In this document: positions 36,852 to 46,229 of the stretch, one piece after another
Layout of the letters: every line of letters begins with the position of its first letter
How positions within the stretch are numbered: the stretch's first letter is position 1
Assembly: GCF_009602465.1 (NCBI RefSeq)
Contig: NZ_WBKP01000019.1
Location: 1-59,534 of the forward strand
Reading direction: 5' to 3'
DNA length: 59,534 nucleotides
Source of the DNA: Cumulibacter manganitolerans
GTDB lineage: Bacteria > Actinomycetota > Actinomycetes > Mycobacteriales > Antricoccaceae
Program-made: the position numbers and the translations under genes
Notes under the pieces: generated by a model
The model's database searches: none
What the model was told of the DNA's origin: nothing
What the model saw: the letters and a program-made list of their open reading frames with translations, nothing else

Positions 36852-37387
36852 GCGACCCGACCGCGGACCACTTCGACCGGCTGTGGACGCCGTACCGGAT
36901 GGCCTACATCCAGGGTGAGGGCAAGCCGAAGCACGCCGGCGACCTCGACGGCTGCCCGTTCTGCACGATCCCGTCGATGAGCGACGAGGACGGGCTGATC
37001 GTGGCGCGCGGCGACCGCGTGTACGCCGTCCTGAACAAGTTCCCGTACAACGCGGGCCACCTGCTCATCGTGCCGTTCCGGCACGTGCCGGACTACACCG
37101 ACATCGACGTCGACGAGGTGGCCGAGTACAGCGCCTTCACCCAGAAGGCGATGCGGGTGATCCGCGAGGTGTCCGGACCGCAGGGCTTCAACCTCGGGAT
37201 GAACCAGGGCGCCGTCGGCGGCGCGGGTATCGCGGCGCACCTGCACCAGCACGTCATTCCGCGCTGGGGCGGCGACACGAACTTCATGCCGGTCATCGCC
37301 TCGACCCGGGTGCTGCCGCAGCTGCTGAGCGACACCCGCCGGCTCCTGGCGGAGGCGTGGGCCGCCGAGCCGTATCGTGGCTCCTGA
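36848..37387 (+). CDS. HIT-family nucleotide phosphorylase/hydrolase
   Basis: 179 residues with the histidine triad HLHQHVIPR (~residues 134-142) and CPFCTIPS near the N-terminus. The closest known relative by context is Rv2613c, an Ap4A phosphorylase in the same position before pgsA, so degradation of diadenosine tetraphosphate is likely. It starts in an ATGA overlap with thrS, fitting a role linked to aminoacyl-tRNA synthetase by-products. Confidence 0.9.
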   Translation: MSDPTADHFDRLWTPYRMAYIQGEGKPKHAGDLDGCPFCTIPSMSDEDGLIVARGDRVYAVLNKFPYNAGHLLIVPFRHVPDYTDIDVDEVAEYSAFTQKAMRVIREVSGPQGFNLGMNQGAVGGAGIAAHLHQHVIPRWGGDTNFMPVIASTRVLPQLLSDTRRLLAEAWAAEPYRGS

Positions 37388-38013
37388 TGCTCAACGACTC
37401 CCCAGCCAGAGACTTCTTCGGCCGGCTGTTCAAGCCCCTCGGTGAGGCCCTCGGCAACGCCGGTGTGCACCCGAACACCGTGACCGTCGTCGGGACGCTG
37501 GGGACCATCCTCGCGGCGTTCCTGCTCGTCGGTCGCGGCTACCTGTTCGCCGGGTGCATGGTCATCACGTTCTTCGTCTTCCTGGACCTGCTGGACGGCG
37601 CGATGGCGCGCTCGACCGGGAAGGTCTCCAAGTTCGGCGCGGTGCTCGACGCGACCGGCGACCGGTTGTCCGACGCGGCCCTGTTCGGGGCGATCGCCTA
37701 CTGGTACGGCATCGAGGTGCACGACGGCTGGCTGCTCGCGGCCGCGCTGTCGTGCCTGGTGCTCGGGCAGGCGACGTCCTACGTCAAGGCGCGCGCCGAA
37801 GGGGTCGGCATCGCGTGCAACGTGGGCATCGCCGAGCGCGCTGAGCGGCTCATCATCGCCCTGGTCGGCCTGGGGCTCCAGGGGCTCGGCGTCCCGTACG
37901 TGCTCGACGGAGCCCTCTGGCTGCTCACCGCGATCTCGGCGTACACGGTCTGGCAGCGGCTGCGGCACGTCTACCACGTGAGCGCTGCCGAGCTCTCCGA
38001 GCACGCGTCGTGA
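37387..38013 (+). CDS. pgsA: Phosphatidylinositol-phosphate synthase
   Basis: 208 residues, an integral membrane CDP-alcohol phosphotransferase. The signature DLLDGAMARSTGKVSKFGAVLDATGDRLSD (D-x2-DG-x2-AR-x8-G-x3-D-x3-D) lies near residues 66-95, with hydrophobic helices around it. In actinobacteria it joins CDP-diacylglycerol and inositol phosphate to give PIP, the PIM precursor. The ATG at 37387 overlaps the HIT stop by one base; a GTG at 37357 is in frame but unlikely. patA and pimA follow. Confidence 0.92.
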   Translation: MLNDSPARDFFGRLFKPLGEALGNAGVHPNTVTVVGTLGTILAAFLLVGRGYLFAGCMVITFFVFLDLLDGAMARSTGKVSKFGAVLDATGDRLSDAALFGAIAYWYGIEVHDGWLLAAALSCLVLGQATSYVKARAEGVGIACNVGIAERAERLIIALVGLGLQGLGVPYVLDGALWLLTAISAYTVWQRLRHVYHVSAAELSEHAS

Positions 38014-38909
38014 GCCGGCTCGACGTGCTGCGGCCGCGGCTGGTCGACTCCGCCTTCGCGGCCGGCTGGGCCGCGGTGCCGTGGCTGCCGCGGCCGGTCG
38101 CGGCCCGGGCGTTCGACGCGGCGGCCGCGGTCACCGTCCGCCGGCCGGGCAGCTACGCGCAGCTGCGGCGCAACTTGCGCCAGGTGATCGGACCGGAGGC
38201 GTCCGAGGAGCGGTTGGAGGCGCTGGTCCACCGGTCGGTGGCGTCGTACACCCGCTACTGGCGCGAGACCTTCCAGCTGCCGGCGTTGGACCCGATCGAG
38301 GTGGCTGCGCGCACCGAGATACGGGGCTGGGAGCACGTACGGCAACCCCTGGAGGACGGGCGCGGCGTCGTGGTCGCGCTGACCCACTCGGGAAACTGGG
38401 ACAGCGCCGCGGTCGTGCTGTGCAAGGTCATCGGCATCCCGATGACCACGGTCGCCGAGCGGCTGGCCCCGGAGTCGTTGTTCGAGCGCTTCAAGGGCTT
38501 CCGCGAGGGGCTCGGCATGCACGTGGCCCCGCTGACCGGCGGACCGGAGCCGTCGGTCGCCGTGCTCAAGCGGGCGCTGCGATCGGGCCAGATGGCCACC
38601 CTGCTCGCCGACCGGGATCTGCTGCGCACCGGCATCGAGGTCGAGCTCTGCGGGCGGCGCACCACCATGCCGTCCGGCCCCGCGCTGCTGGCCCTGCAGA
38701 CCGGCGCGGCCCTGGTGCCGCTCGAGCTCACCTTCACTCCCGACGGCTGGCGCAACCAGTACCACCCCGAGGTGGTGATGCCCGCGACCGGCCGGCTGCG
38801 CGACCGGGTGACGGTCGGCATCGAGGCGCTCGCGGCGCAGTTCACCGAGCAGCTGCGCCGCACGCCGCAGGACTGGCACATGCTGCAGCAGGTCTGGCCG
38901 GACGTATGA
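38010..38909 (+). CDS. patA: Phosphatidylinositol mannoside acyltransferase
   Basis: 299 residues of the LpxL/HtrB-like acyltransferase family. The HX4D-type motif is LTHSGNWDSAAV (~residue 126); further blocks are MATLLADRDLL and RTTMPSGPALLALQTGAALVPLEL. It transfers a fatty acid from acyl-CoA to the 6-position of the mannose added by PimA, at the cytosolic membrane face. GTGA overlap with pgsA and ATGA overlap with pimA show one operon in the usual order pgsA-patA-pimA. Confidence 0.93.
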   Translation: MSRLDVLRPRLVDSAFAAGWAAVPWLPRPVAARAFDAAAAVTVRRPGSYAQLRRNLRQVIGPEASEERLEALVHRSVASYTRYWRETFQLPALDPIEVAARTEIRGWEHVRQPLEDGRGVVVALTHSGNWDSAAVVLCKVIGIPMTTVAERLAPESLFERFKGFREGLGMHVAPLTGGPEPSVAVLKRALRSGQMATLLADRDLLRTGIEVELCGRRTTMPSGPALLALQTGAALVPLELTFTPDGWRNQYHPEVVMPATGRLRDRVTVGIEALAAQFTEQLRRTPQDWHMLQQVWPDV

Positions 38910-40024
38910 CCGAGCGGCCGCTGCGCATCGGCATGGTGTCGCCGTACTCCTGGGACGTGCCCGGCGGAGTGCAGTTCCACATCCGCGACCTCGCCGAGAC
39001 GCTGATCGGCCAGGGCCACCACGTCAGCGTGCTCACGCCGGTGCAGCGAGCCGTCGATCTGCCGCCGTACGTCGTCGACGCCGGCCGCGCTGTGCCCATC
39101 CGCTACAACGGGTCGGTCGCGCGGATCCAGTTCGGCGTCGTGTCCGGCGCGCGGGCGCGGTCCTGGCTCACCCAGGGCCGCTTCGACGTCGTGCACGTGC
39201 ACGAGCCCCAGACGCTCAGCCTGTCGCTGATCGCCTGCATGATGGCGACCTGCCCGATCGTCGCGACGGTGCACGCCGCGACCGAGCGCTCGCGCACCCT
39301 CGCCGCCCTGCAGGCGCCGCTGCAGCCGTTCCTGGAGCGCATCGCGGGCCGTATCGCGGTCTCCGAGCTCGCCCGCCGGCTGCAGGTCGAGCACCTCGGG
39401 GGCGATGCCGTGCTGATCCCGAACGGGGTGTTCGTCGACCGCTTCGCGACCGCCGAGCCACTGCCGCAGCTGCGCGACGGCGCCCCGACGATCGGGTTCC
39501 TCGGCCGCTACGACGAGCCGCGCAAGGGCCTGCAGGTGCTCATCCCCGCCGTCCGGCGGCTGGTTGCGGAGCTGCCCGACGTGCGGCTGGCCATCGCCGG
39601 CCGCGGCGACGACAACCAGCTGCGGGCCGAGCTGCCCCTCGAGCTCAGCGACAACGTCGAGATCCTCGGACCGCTCAGCGAGCAGGAGAAGCAGCGCTTC
39701 CTGCGCTCGCTCGACGCGTACTGCGCCCCAAACACCGGCGGCGAGTCGTTCGGCATCATCCTCACCGAGGCGATGGCCGCCGGCGCACCGGTCGTCGCCA
39801 GCGACATCGACGCCTTCCGGCGGGTGCTCGACGACGGCCGCGCCGGTCTCCTGACGCCGGTGGGGGACAGTGACGCCCTCGCCGCCGGGCTGTGGTCCGC
39901 GCTGTGCGATCGATCCGCCACCGAGCAGCGCCGCGCGCGCGCCACCGAGGTGGTCCGCCAGTACGACTGGTCGGTGGTCGCGCGGCGCGTCCTGGGCGTC
40001 TATCGCACGGTGATCGGCGGCTGA
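38906..40024 (+). CDS. pimA: Phosphatidylinositol alpha-mannosyltransferase
   Basis: 372-residue GT4 enzyme. Typical are IGMVSPYSWDVPGGVQFHIRDLAETL at the start (acceptor side, GG loop), VVHVHEPQTLSLSL, GFLGRYDEPRKGLQVL and the donor-site APNTGGESFGIILTEAMAAGAPVVAS with its Glu pair. It adds the first mannose from GDP-mannose to phosphatidylinositol. It is last of the PIM genes in this operon; the second-mannose enzyme PimB lies at 1124. Confidence 0.95.
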   Translation: MTERPLRIGMVSPYSWDVPGGVQFHIRDLAETLIGQGHHVSVLTPVQRAVDLPPYVVDAGRAVPIRYNGSVARIQFGVVSGARARSWLTQGRFDVVHVHEPQTLSLSLIACMMATCPIVATVHAATERSRTLAALQAPLQPFLERIAGRIAVSELARRLQVEHLGGDAVLIPNGVFVDRFATAEPLPQLRDGAPTIGFLGRYDEPRKGLQVLIPAVRRLVAELPDVRLAIAGRGDDNQLRAELPLELSDNVEILGPLSEQEKQRFLRSLDAYCAPNTGGESFGIILTEAMAAGAPVVASDIDAFRRVLDDGRAGLLTPVGDSDALAAGLWSALCDRSATEQRRARATEVVRQYDWSVVARRVLGVYRTVIGG

Positions 40025-40085
40025 CCGAGCCACCCGCGGCAGTGCGTCCGGGACGCCACCGCGGCTCGCCGTACCCTTGGTCCTT

Positions 40086-40562
40086 GTGCTCTGGTTGATC
40101 CTCGCCCTCGTGGCGCTCGTCCTGCTGACTGCGTGGGTGACGTGGACGGCGATGCGTATCGAGCGGCTCGGTGCCCGATGCGAGGCGGCGTGGCAGAGCC
40201 TGGACGCGCAGCTCGTGCGCCGGGCCTCGGCCCTCCGGGAGGTGACGCACGACCAGATGCCCATCGCATCGGGGGTGCACCCCGTCGTCACCGCAGCCCT
40301 CGATGCGCGGCGCGACGAACGCGCGCGCGCGGAGAACGAGATCTCGGCACTGATCGCGGCGTTGCCCGCCGAGCACGTCGACGAGCGGCTGGCCGAGGCA
40401 TGCTCAGGCGTGCAGGTGGCCCGCACCTTCTACAACGACGCCGTCCGCGCGGCGAACGCGCTACGCGCCCAGCGGTTGCCGCGGCTGCTCGGCCTCGGAC
40501 GCGCCACTCCGGTCCCGCCGTACTTCGACATCGACGACGCACCCGGAACAGGGCGCCGCTGA
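40086..40562 (+). CDS. LemA-like membrane-anchored protein
   Basis: About 158 residues from the GTG at 40086 (a TTG at 40077 is also in frame). One N-terminal membrane helix ([19 protein letters not shown]) precedes a helical domain with [18 protein letters not shown] and [21 protein letters not shown], the two characteristic helices of LemA proteins. M. tuberculosis has a membrane/NUDIX protein (Rv2609c) at this position; no NUDIX box is present here. Function unknown. Confidence 0.7.
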   Translation: MLWLILALVALVLLTAWVTWTAMRIERLGARCEAAWQSLDAQLVRRASALREVTHDQMPIASGVHPVVTAALDARRDERARAENEISALIAALPAEHVDERLAEACSGVQVARTFYNDAVRAANALRAQRLPRLLGLGRATPVPPYFDIDDAPGTGRR

Positions 40563-40626
40563 GGTCCGCGCCCGCGGGCCGCGACGTAGACTTGGAGGGT
40601 CGCCCCCATTCGTTCAAAGGACCCTC

Positions 40627-41544
40627 GTGACGCAGAACCAGATCCCCTCCGAGCAGACCGACCAGCGGACCGGCACCGCCCGCGTGAAGCGCGGCATGGC
40701 GCAGATGCTGAAGGGCGGCGTCATCATGGACGTCGTCACCGCCGACCAGGCGAAGATCGCCGAGGACGCGGGCGCGGTCGCCGTCATGGCCCTCGAGCGG
40801 GTGCCGGCCGACATCCGCGCCCAGGGCGGCGTATCCCGAATGAGTGATCCCGACATGATCGACGGGATCATCGAGGCGGTGTCGATCCCGGTGATGGCCA
40901 AGGCGCGCATCGGCCACTTCGTCGAGGCGCAGGTGCTGCAGTCGCTCGGCGTCGACTACATCGACGAGTCCGAGGTGCTCACCCCGGCCGACTACACCAA
41001 CCACATCGACAAGTGGCAGTTCACCGTGCCGTTCGTGTGCGGTGCGACCAACCTCGGAGAGGCGCTGCGGCGGATCACCGAGGGCGCGGCGATGATCCGC
41101 TCGAAGGGCGAGGCGGGCACCGGTGACGTGTCCAACGCGACGACGCACATGCGCACCATCACCGCGGAGATCCGCCGGCTCGGCGGCCTGCGCGAGGACG
41201 AGCTGTACGTCGCGGCGAAGGAGCTGCAGGCGCCGTACGAGCTGGTCGCGGAGGTGGCCCAGGCCGGCAAGCTGCCGGTCGTGCTGTTCACCGCGGGCGG
41301 CATCGCCACGCCGGCCGACGCCGCGATGATGATGCAGCTCGGCGCCGACGGCGTGTTCGTCGGCTCGGGCATCTTCAAGAGCGGCAACCCGGCGCAGCGC
41401 GCCGAGGCGATCGTCAAGGCGACGACCTTCTTCGACGACCCCGACACGATCGCCAAGGTCTCGCGCGGTCTCGGCGAGGCGATGGTCGGCATCAACGTCG
41501 AGGAGATCCCGCAGCCGCACCGGCTCGCCGAGCGCGGCTGGTAA
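40627..41544 (+). CDS. pdxS: Pyridoxal 5'-phosphate synthase lyase subunit
   Basis: 305 residues. The start [84 protein letters not shown] and [13 protein letters not shown] are all classic PdxS. It builds PLP from ribose 5-phosphate, glyceraldehyde 3-phosphate and ammonia supplied by PdxT. The GTG start has AAAGGA six bases upstream. PdxT is at 51411, about 10 kb away. Confidence 0.97.
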   Translation: MTQNQIPSEQTDQRTGTARVKRGMAQMLKGGVIMDVVTADQAKIAEDAGAVAVMALERVPADIRAQGGVSRMSDPDMIDGIIEAVSIPVMAKARIGHFVEAQVLQSLGVDYIDESEVLTPADYTNHIDKWQFTVPFVCGATNLGEALRRITEGAAMIRSKGEAGTGDVSNATTHMRTITAEIRRLGGLREDELYVAAKELQAPYELVAEVAQAGKLPVVLFTAGGIATPADAAMMMQLGADGVFVGSGIFKSGNPAQRAEAIVKATTFFDDPDTIAKVSRGLGEAMVGINVEEIPQPHRLAERGW

Positions 41545-41558
41545 CGCCTTATCGACGA

Positions 41559-41602
41559 GGAGCCCCCGCCCCCGAATCGGACGTTCGGCGGGCGGAGGGC
41601 TC
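41559..41602. terminator. Imperfect hairpin between pdxS and the cupredoxin gene
   Basis: GAGCCCCCGCCCCCGAA (41560-41576) can pair with TTCGGCGGGCGGAGGGCTC (41584-41602) with small bulges around a seven-base loop. It sits between convergent stops and overlaps the cupredoxin stop codon. Confidence 0.5.
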
Positions 41603-42149
41603 AGGTGACCTCGAGCATGGTGTGCATGCCGGCGAGATAGTGGCCCGGGTAGTTGCAGATCAGCTCGTACCGGCCGGGCGGCAGCTGCAGCGTGGTCCAC
41701 GAGGAGGCGCCCGGCGGGATGCCGGCGCCGGCACCGTCCGCGCAGGCGGCGGAGGCCTCCCCGAGCGCGCCGGTCTCGTCCACCCGCCCGTCGGCGCCCG
41801 TCGTCCGCTCGCCGGCCGGCTGACCCGTCGGGAGCGGCAGGACCACGAGCTCGTGCGGCAGCCGGCCGGTGTTGGTCGCGGCGAAGGACACCTTGCCGTG
41901 CGGCACGATGGTCCGGTCGGCGGTGACGCGGGCCGCACCGGCCATCATCGGACCGCCCATCATCCCGCCCCGGTCTGTCAGCGCGACATGCACGGTCGTG
42001 CCCGAGAGGGCGGGGGCGGCGCACGGGGGTGCCGGCCCGCGGCCGCCGCGTGTTGGTCCCAGAAGGGCGAGGGCCAGCAGGGAGGCGGCGGTGAGCAGCA
42101 CGGCCGCGCCGGCGGCGAGGACGACGGTCGCGGTCCGCCACCGCGTCAC
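41601..42149 (-). CDS. Membrane-anchored cupredoxin (type 1 copper protein)
   Basis: 182 residues from the GTG at 42149. An N-terminal hydrophobic helix (VVLAAGAAVLLTAASLLALALL) anchors or exports it. The copper ligands are visible: His in GRLPHELVVLPL, then Cys, His and Met in ELICNYPGHYLAGMH. A Met-rich stretch (GGMMGGPMMAGAARV) precedes them. It resembles sulfocyanin/plastocyanin-like electron carriers or copper-handling proteins outside the membrane. It is in a GTGA overlap with the SHOCT gene. No oxidase genes are adjacent. Confidence 0.8.
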   Translation of the reverse strand: MTRWRTATVVLAAGAAVLLTAASLLALALLGPTRGGRGPAPPCAAPALSGTTVHVALTDRGGMMGGPMMAGAARVTADRTIVPHGKVSFAATNTGRLPHELVVLPLPTGQPAGERTTGADGRVDETGALGEASAACADGAGAGIPPGASSWTTLQLPPGRYELICNYPGHYLAGMHTMLEVT

Positions 42150-42403
42150 GGCCTCTTCCTGAGGACCTCGACGCGTGCCCGGTACTCGGTCTCGTCGATC
42201 TCGCCGCGCGCGAACCGCTGGGCGAGGATGTGCTCCGGGTCGTCATGCCGGGGCCAACCCGGGTCGTGGCCGCCGCGGAGGCCGCGGAGGCCGCGGAGCA
42301 GCAGCACCACGACGGCGATGAGACCTCCCCAGAACAGCAGCATCATGAGGCCCATGACGATCCATCCCCAGACCCCGCCGTCTCCGTACCAGCCGTACAT
42401 CAT
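42146..42403 (-). CDS. SHOCT-domain small membrane protein
   Basis: 85 residues: a Trp/Met/Gly-rich membrane helix (WIVMGLMMLLFWGGLIAVVVLLL) followed by a short SHOCT domain, DDPEHILAQRFARGEIDETEYRARVEVLRKRP. Such proteins often accompany copper or metal-responsive genes in actinobacteria, and here the cupredoxin gene overlaps it downstream. Function unknown; probably a regulator or assembly partner. Confidence 0.8.
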   Translation of the reverse strand: MMYGWYGDGGVWGWIVMGLMMLLFWGGLIAVVVLLLRGLRGLRGGHDPGWPRHDDPEHILAQRFARGEIDETEYRARVEVLRKRP

Positions 42404-42687
42404 CGCCGTCTCCTTCCTCTGCCTCCAGTCTCCTCCGCGGCCGGTGCGCTGACAGGGCCTATCGGCCCGTCCCGGGGCTCGGGCCGGCTCGCTTCCGTGC
42501 CGTCACCGGTCGGCATAGAATCGCCAGCGGTCGCCGGTCTGGACCCCGGATGGGGCAGCGCGGCGGCCCGGAGCCGGGGGTGCGGGTTGGGAACACGACG
42601 GACGGTGGCCGCGGCGATCCAGCCCCGCCGTGACGGTCCGCGGCGCGCACGCGCGAGCCGCCGCCGAGCCGAGAGCCGGGTGGCGGC

Positions 42688-44604
42688 ATGACCGCCGCCG
42701 TGCGCCTGCGACGTGCGGGCTCGGCGATCGGCCTGCTGTTGGCCATGGTGGTCCTGGCGATCGTCGGGGCGGCGTCGCCCGCGCGCGCGGAGTACGGCGA
42801 CCACATCACGTCGTACGGCATCGACTACGTGATCGACGCGGACGGCACGGTCCACGTCACCGAGACGATCGACTATGTGTTCGCGGGCTCCGGGCGGCAC
42901 GGCATCTACCGGGATCTGCTGACGCGCGTGAAGTACGACGACACGCAGGACCGGGTGTACGAGATCTCGAACCTCGAGATCACGTCGCCGACCGGTGCGT
43001 CCACCGAGACCACGCGTACCGAGAAGTACAGCCACGACCGCCGCACGAAGTACGACTCGTACCGGATCGGCTCGGCGAGCGCGACCGTCGGTGCGCAGGA
43101 GACCTACGTGCTGAAGTACGACGTCGCCGGGGCACTGAACGCCCAGCAGGACGCTGACACCGAGTTCTACTGGAACGCCACGGGCAACCAGTGGGACGCC
43201 CAGATCAACAAGGTCGACGTGACGGTGCGCGTGCCTGGCGGGGCCACCCAGGTCGCCTGCTGGGCCGGCGCACAGGGCACCTCCGACCCGTGCGACCAGG
43301 CGAACACCGCTTCCGACGGCACGGCGTCCTTCACGCAGAGCACCGTCTCCAGCGGCGAGCAGTGGGGCCTCACGATCGACGTGGGGATCGATCCCGCCAA
43401 GGTCAGCGCCGAGAAGATCCTCGAGGACCGACCGACCTTCCTCAACCAGAACGGCTTCACTCCGGTCAACGCCGGGATCGGGGCGGTCGTGGTCGCCGCG
43501 ATCGCCGGCTACGGCATCTACACCCGCCGCGAGAGCCGTGACAAGCGGTTCGCCGGCGTACCGCCCGGTGTGGTGCCCGACGAGCGCGACCTCAAGACCC
43601 GCGGGAACGGCGTCGGCGTCGTCCCCGACGACGGCTCGGTCATCCCGCCGGTCGCGTTCTCGCCCCCGCGCGGGGTCAGCCCCGCCGAGGCCAGCTACCT
43701 GCGCCGTCCTGGCCCGGACGCCGACCAGCTCTCGGCCACCATCCTCGACCTCGCCCAACGCGGGGCGGTCCGCGTGATCGGCGGCGGGTCGGCCGGCGAG
43801 AGCCGGTCGCTGCAGCTCGTCGACCCGGCACGCACGGCGTACCCGCACGAGAAAACGCTGCTGAGCCAGCTGTTCGAGGACTCCGACGAGATCTCGCTGT
43901 CCAGCGACGTCGCTCCCGGCGTCGACCCGCCGTTGTACAAGCCGGGTCGCACCCTGCGGCGCCAGCTGGGCGACATCGTCGACCGGCGCAGGTGGTTCAC
44001 CCGGGAGCTCGGTGGCACGCGACGCCGACTGCGCGGCCTCGGGCTGCTGCTCCTGGGTGGCGGCGCAGCCCTGCTGATCTACACGGTCTACCGCTACGCC
44101 TCGGGGCTGCCCGGGACCGGCGTCGGGTTCTGGGGTGTGGTCGGCATCGTCGCCGGGGCGGCGCTGCTGGCGATCTCGCGCACCGGGCGCGGGCAGGGCC
44201 GTACGGCGGTCGGCCGCGCGGTGATGGACCAGGTGGACGGGTTCGAGATCTACCTGCGCACCGCGGAGGCCGACCAGCTGCGGTTCGAGGAGGGCGAGGA
44301 CATCTTCTCGAAGTACCTGCCGTGGGCCGTGGTGTTCGACGTGACGGAGCGGTGGACGCGGGTGTGCGCCGAGCTGAGCGCCGCGGGCCGCATCCCGTCG
44401 CAACCGGGCTGGTACTACGGGCCGTGGGATCCGTTGCACTCCTACATCTGGATCTCGGCGCTGAACCACAACATCGGCTCGGCCGCTGCGCCGCCGACCC
44501 CGGTGCCGAGCGCGTCGAGCCCCGGCAGCTCGGGATTCTCCGGCTTCGGTGGCGGTGGCTTCTCCGGCGGCGGAGGCGGAGGCGGCGGCGGCGGATCCTG
44601 GTGA
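42688..44604 (+). CDS. DUF2207 membrane protein with Gly-rich C-terminus
   Basis: 638 residues. A Sec signal peptide ends around ASPARAEYGD (~34). A large extracellular DUF2207 domain follows (ITSYGIDYVIDADGTVHVTETIDYVF, FYWNATGNQWDAQINKVDVTV), then a membrane helix near residue 260, a cytosolic part, two more helices (~450-500), and a C-terminus of almost pure Gly (GFGGGGFSGGGGGGGGGG then SW). This is the standard DUF2207 layout; the function is not known. The 284-base gap before it shows no gene. Confidence 0.85.
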   Translation: MTAAVRLRRAGSAIGLLLAMVVLAIVGAASPARAEYGDHITSYGIDYVIDADGTVHVTETIDYVFAGSGRHGIYRDLLTRVKYDDTQDRVYEISNLEITSPTGASTETTRTEKYSHDRRTKYDSYRIGSASATVGAQETYVLKYDVAGALNAQQDADTEFYWNATGNQWDAQINKVDVTVRVPGGATQVACWAGAQGTSDPCDQANTASDGTASFTQSTVSSGEQWGLTIDVGIDPAKVSAEKILEDRPTFLNQNGFTPVNAGIGAVVVAAIAGYGIYTRRESRDKRFAGVPPGVVPDERDLKTRGNGVGVVPDDGSVIPPVAFSPPRGVSPAEASYLRRPGPDADQLSATILDLAQRGAVRVIGGGSAGESRSLQLVDPARTAYPHEKTLLSQLFEDSDEISLSSDVAPGVDPPLYKPGRTLRRQLGDIVDRRRWFTRELGGTRRRLRGLGLLLLGGGAALLIYTVYRYASGLPGTGVGFWGVVGIVAGAALLAISRTGRGQGRTAVGRAVMDQVDGFEIYLRTAEADQLRFEEGEDIFSKYLPWAVVFDVTERWTRVCAELSAAGRIPSQPGWYYGPWDPLHSYIWISALNHNIGSAAAPPTPVPSASSPGSSGFSGFGGGGFSGGGGGGGGGGSW

Positions 44605-44659
44605 TCCGCGCCACGTCGGGCCGCATAGGGTAGGGCGCAACCCCCTGGAAGGAGACCCG

Positions 44660-46195
44660 ATGGCCGACGAGATCACCCCCGCCCCGCGTGGCAAGGCCCC
44701 CTGGAGCTTTGACGGCGTCGTACGCGACGCGGACGGCATCGCCCACTACGAAGGCCTGCCCGACTCGCTGATCGACATGCTTCTCGGCGCGGTCGAGCGG
44801 GCCCCGGACGCCGAGGCCGTCGTCGAGGTGGGCGGTGGCCGGCTGACGTTCCGCGACGTGTGGGATCGCGCGGCACGCGTCGCCGGCGGCCTGCGGGCCG
44901 CCGGGGTGAAGGACGGCGACCGGGTCGCGATCCTCACCGCGGCGGGCAACGATTGGGTACTGGCGTTCTGGGGCATCCTGCTGTCCGGTGCCGTCGCCGT
45001 CCCGGTCAACACCAGGTTCGCGCAGCCGGAGATCGACTACGTCGTCGAGGACTGCGGCGCCAGCTATGTCTTCCACGCGGGGCAGCCACTGCCCGACGGC
45101 GATCCGTACATCGCGCCCGGCAAGGAGCACGACGACCTGGCGGCGATCTTCTACACCAGCGGTACCACCGGGCGCCCCAAGGGCGCCCAGACCTCCCACG
45201 AGGCATTCCTGACCAACTGCGAGAACATGTGCCGGGGCCTGGGCATCGGCCGTGGCGAGGGGGCCGACTACCGCACCCTCATCTCCGTGCCGCTGTTCCA
45301 CGTCACCGGCTGCAACAGCCAGTTGCTGGTGTCGATGTACGTCGGCGGAACGAGCGTGATCCTGCCCGAGCTCAACGTGCTGACCGTTCTGGAGCTCATC
45401 GGCTCCGAGCGCATCTCCTCGATCACCACCGTGCCGGCGATCTACAAGCTGCTGATGCTCAGCCCCGACTTCCCCCGCTACGACATGAGCGGCGTGCGCT
45501 GGGTCGGCTACGGCGGTGCACCGATCGCGCCGGCCCTGGTGCACCAGCTGCGCGAGGCGTTTCCGAAGGCCGGGCTGAAGAACGGGTTCGGGATGACCGA
45601 GTCGGCGTCGCTGATGACCGTGCTGCCCGATGAGTACGCGGCCGACCACGCCGACTCCGTCGGGTTCGCCTGCCCGGTGGTCGACCTGGCGGTGGACCAG
45701 CCGGACGAGGACGGCGTCGGCGAGCTGCTCGCGCGGGGCCCGAACATCACCTCCGGCTACTGGAACAAGCCCGACGCCACGCTCGACGCGTTCGACGGCG
45801 ATTGGCTGCACACCGGGGATCTGGCCCGCATCGACGACGACGGCTTCGTATACATCGTCGATCGCGCCAAGGACATGATCAACCGCGGCGGGGAGAACGT
45901 GTACTGCGTCGAGGTGGAGAACGCGCTCGCGGCGATCCCGGGGATCGCCGAGTCCGCGGTGATCGCGGTGCCCGACGAGGTCATGGGGGAGAAGGTCGGC
46001 GCCGTGATCGTTCCCGCTCCCGGAGCGACGCTCGACCCGGCCGAGATCGCGGACAGCCTGCGCGGCACGCTGGCCGACTTCAAGATCCCGCAGTACATCC
46101 ACATCGCGGGCGAGCCGCTGCCGCGCAACCCGGGCGGCAAGGTGCTCAAGCCCGGGCTGCGTACCTCGACGCCCTGGGGCAAGCCACTGCGCTGA
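44660..46195 (+). CDS. AMP-forming acyl-CoA synthetase
   Basis: 511 residues: FYTSGTTGRPKGAQTSH, NGFGMTESASLM, LHTGDLARIDDDGF, DRAKDMINRGGENVYCVEVE and NPGGKVLKPGLR (catalytic Lys). GGAAGGAG stands before the ATG. The sequence is nearer to medium/long-chain or cyclohexanecarboxylate-like ligases than to FadD15; substrate unknown. It is in the accessory stretch between pdxS and pdxT and is convergent with the antiporter. Confidence 0.87.
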   Translation: MADEITPAPRGKAPWSFDGVVRDADGIAHYEGLPDSLIDMLLGAVERAPDAEAVVEVGGGRLTFRDVWDRAARVAGGLRAAGVKDGDRVAILTAAGNDWVLAFWGILLSGAVAVPVNTRFAQPEIDYVVEDCGASYVFHAGQPLPDGDPYIAPGKEHDDLAAIFYTSGTTGRPKGAQTSHEAFLTNCENMCRGLGIGRGEGADYRTLISVPLFHVTGCNSQLLVSMYVGGTSVILPELNVLTVLELIGSERISSITTVPAIYKLLMLSPDFPRYDMSGVRWVGYGGAPIAPALVHQLREAFPKAGLKNGFGMTESASLMTVLPDEYAADHADSVGFACPVVDLAVDQPDEDGVGELLARGPNITSGYWNKPDATLDAFDGDWLHTGDLARIDDDGFVYIVDRAKDMINRGGENVYCVEVENALAAIPGIAESAVIAVPDEVMGEKVGAVIVPAPGATLDPAEIADSLRGTLADFKIPQYIHIAGEPLPRNPGGKVLKPGLRTSTPWGKPLR

Positions 46196-46229
46196 CCTGC
46201 CGGATTCAGCCGCAGGTCGAAGTGCCGGC

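Noticed and set aside
40563-40626. Riboswitch or PLP-responsive leader before pdxS
   Set aside because: Only 64 bases with a ribosome site; no conserved structure visible.
42404-42687. Gene in the gap before the DUF2207 gene
   Set aside because: Frames here are Arg-rich shadows without ribosome sites; I see only upstream sequence for the two divergent genes.
44549-44660. Longer start for the acyl-CoA synthetase at 44549
   Set aside because: It would overlap the Gly-rich end of the DUF2207 gene; the ATG at 44660 has GGAAGGAG.
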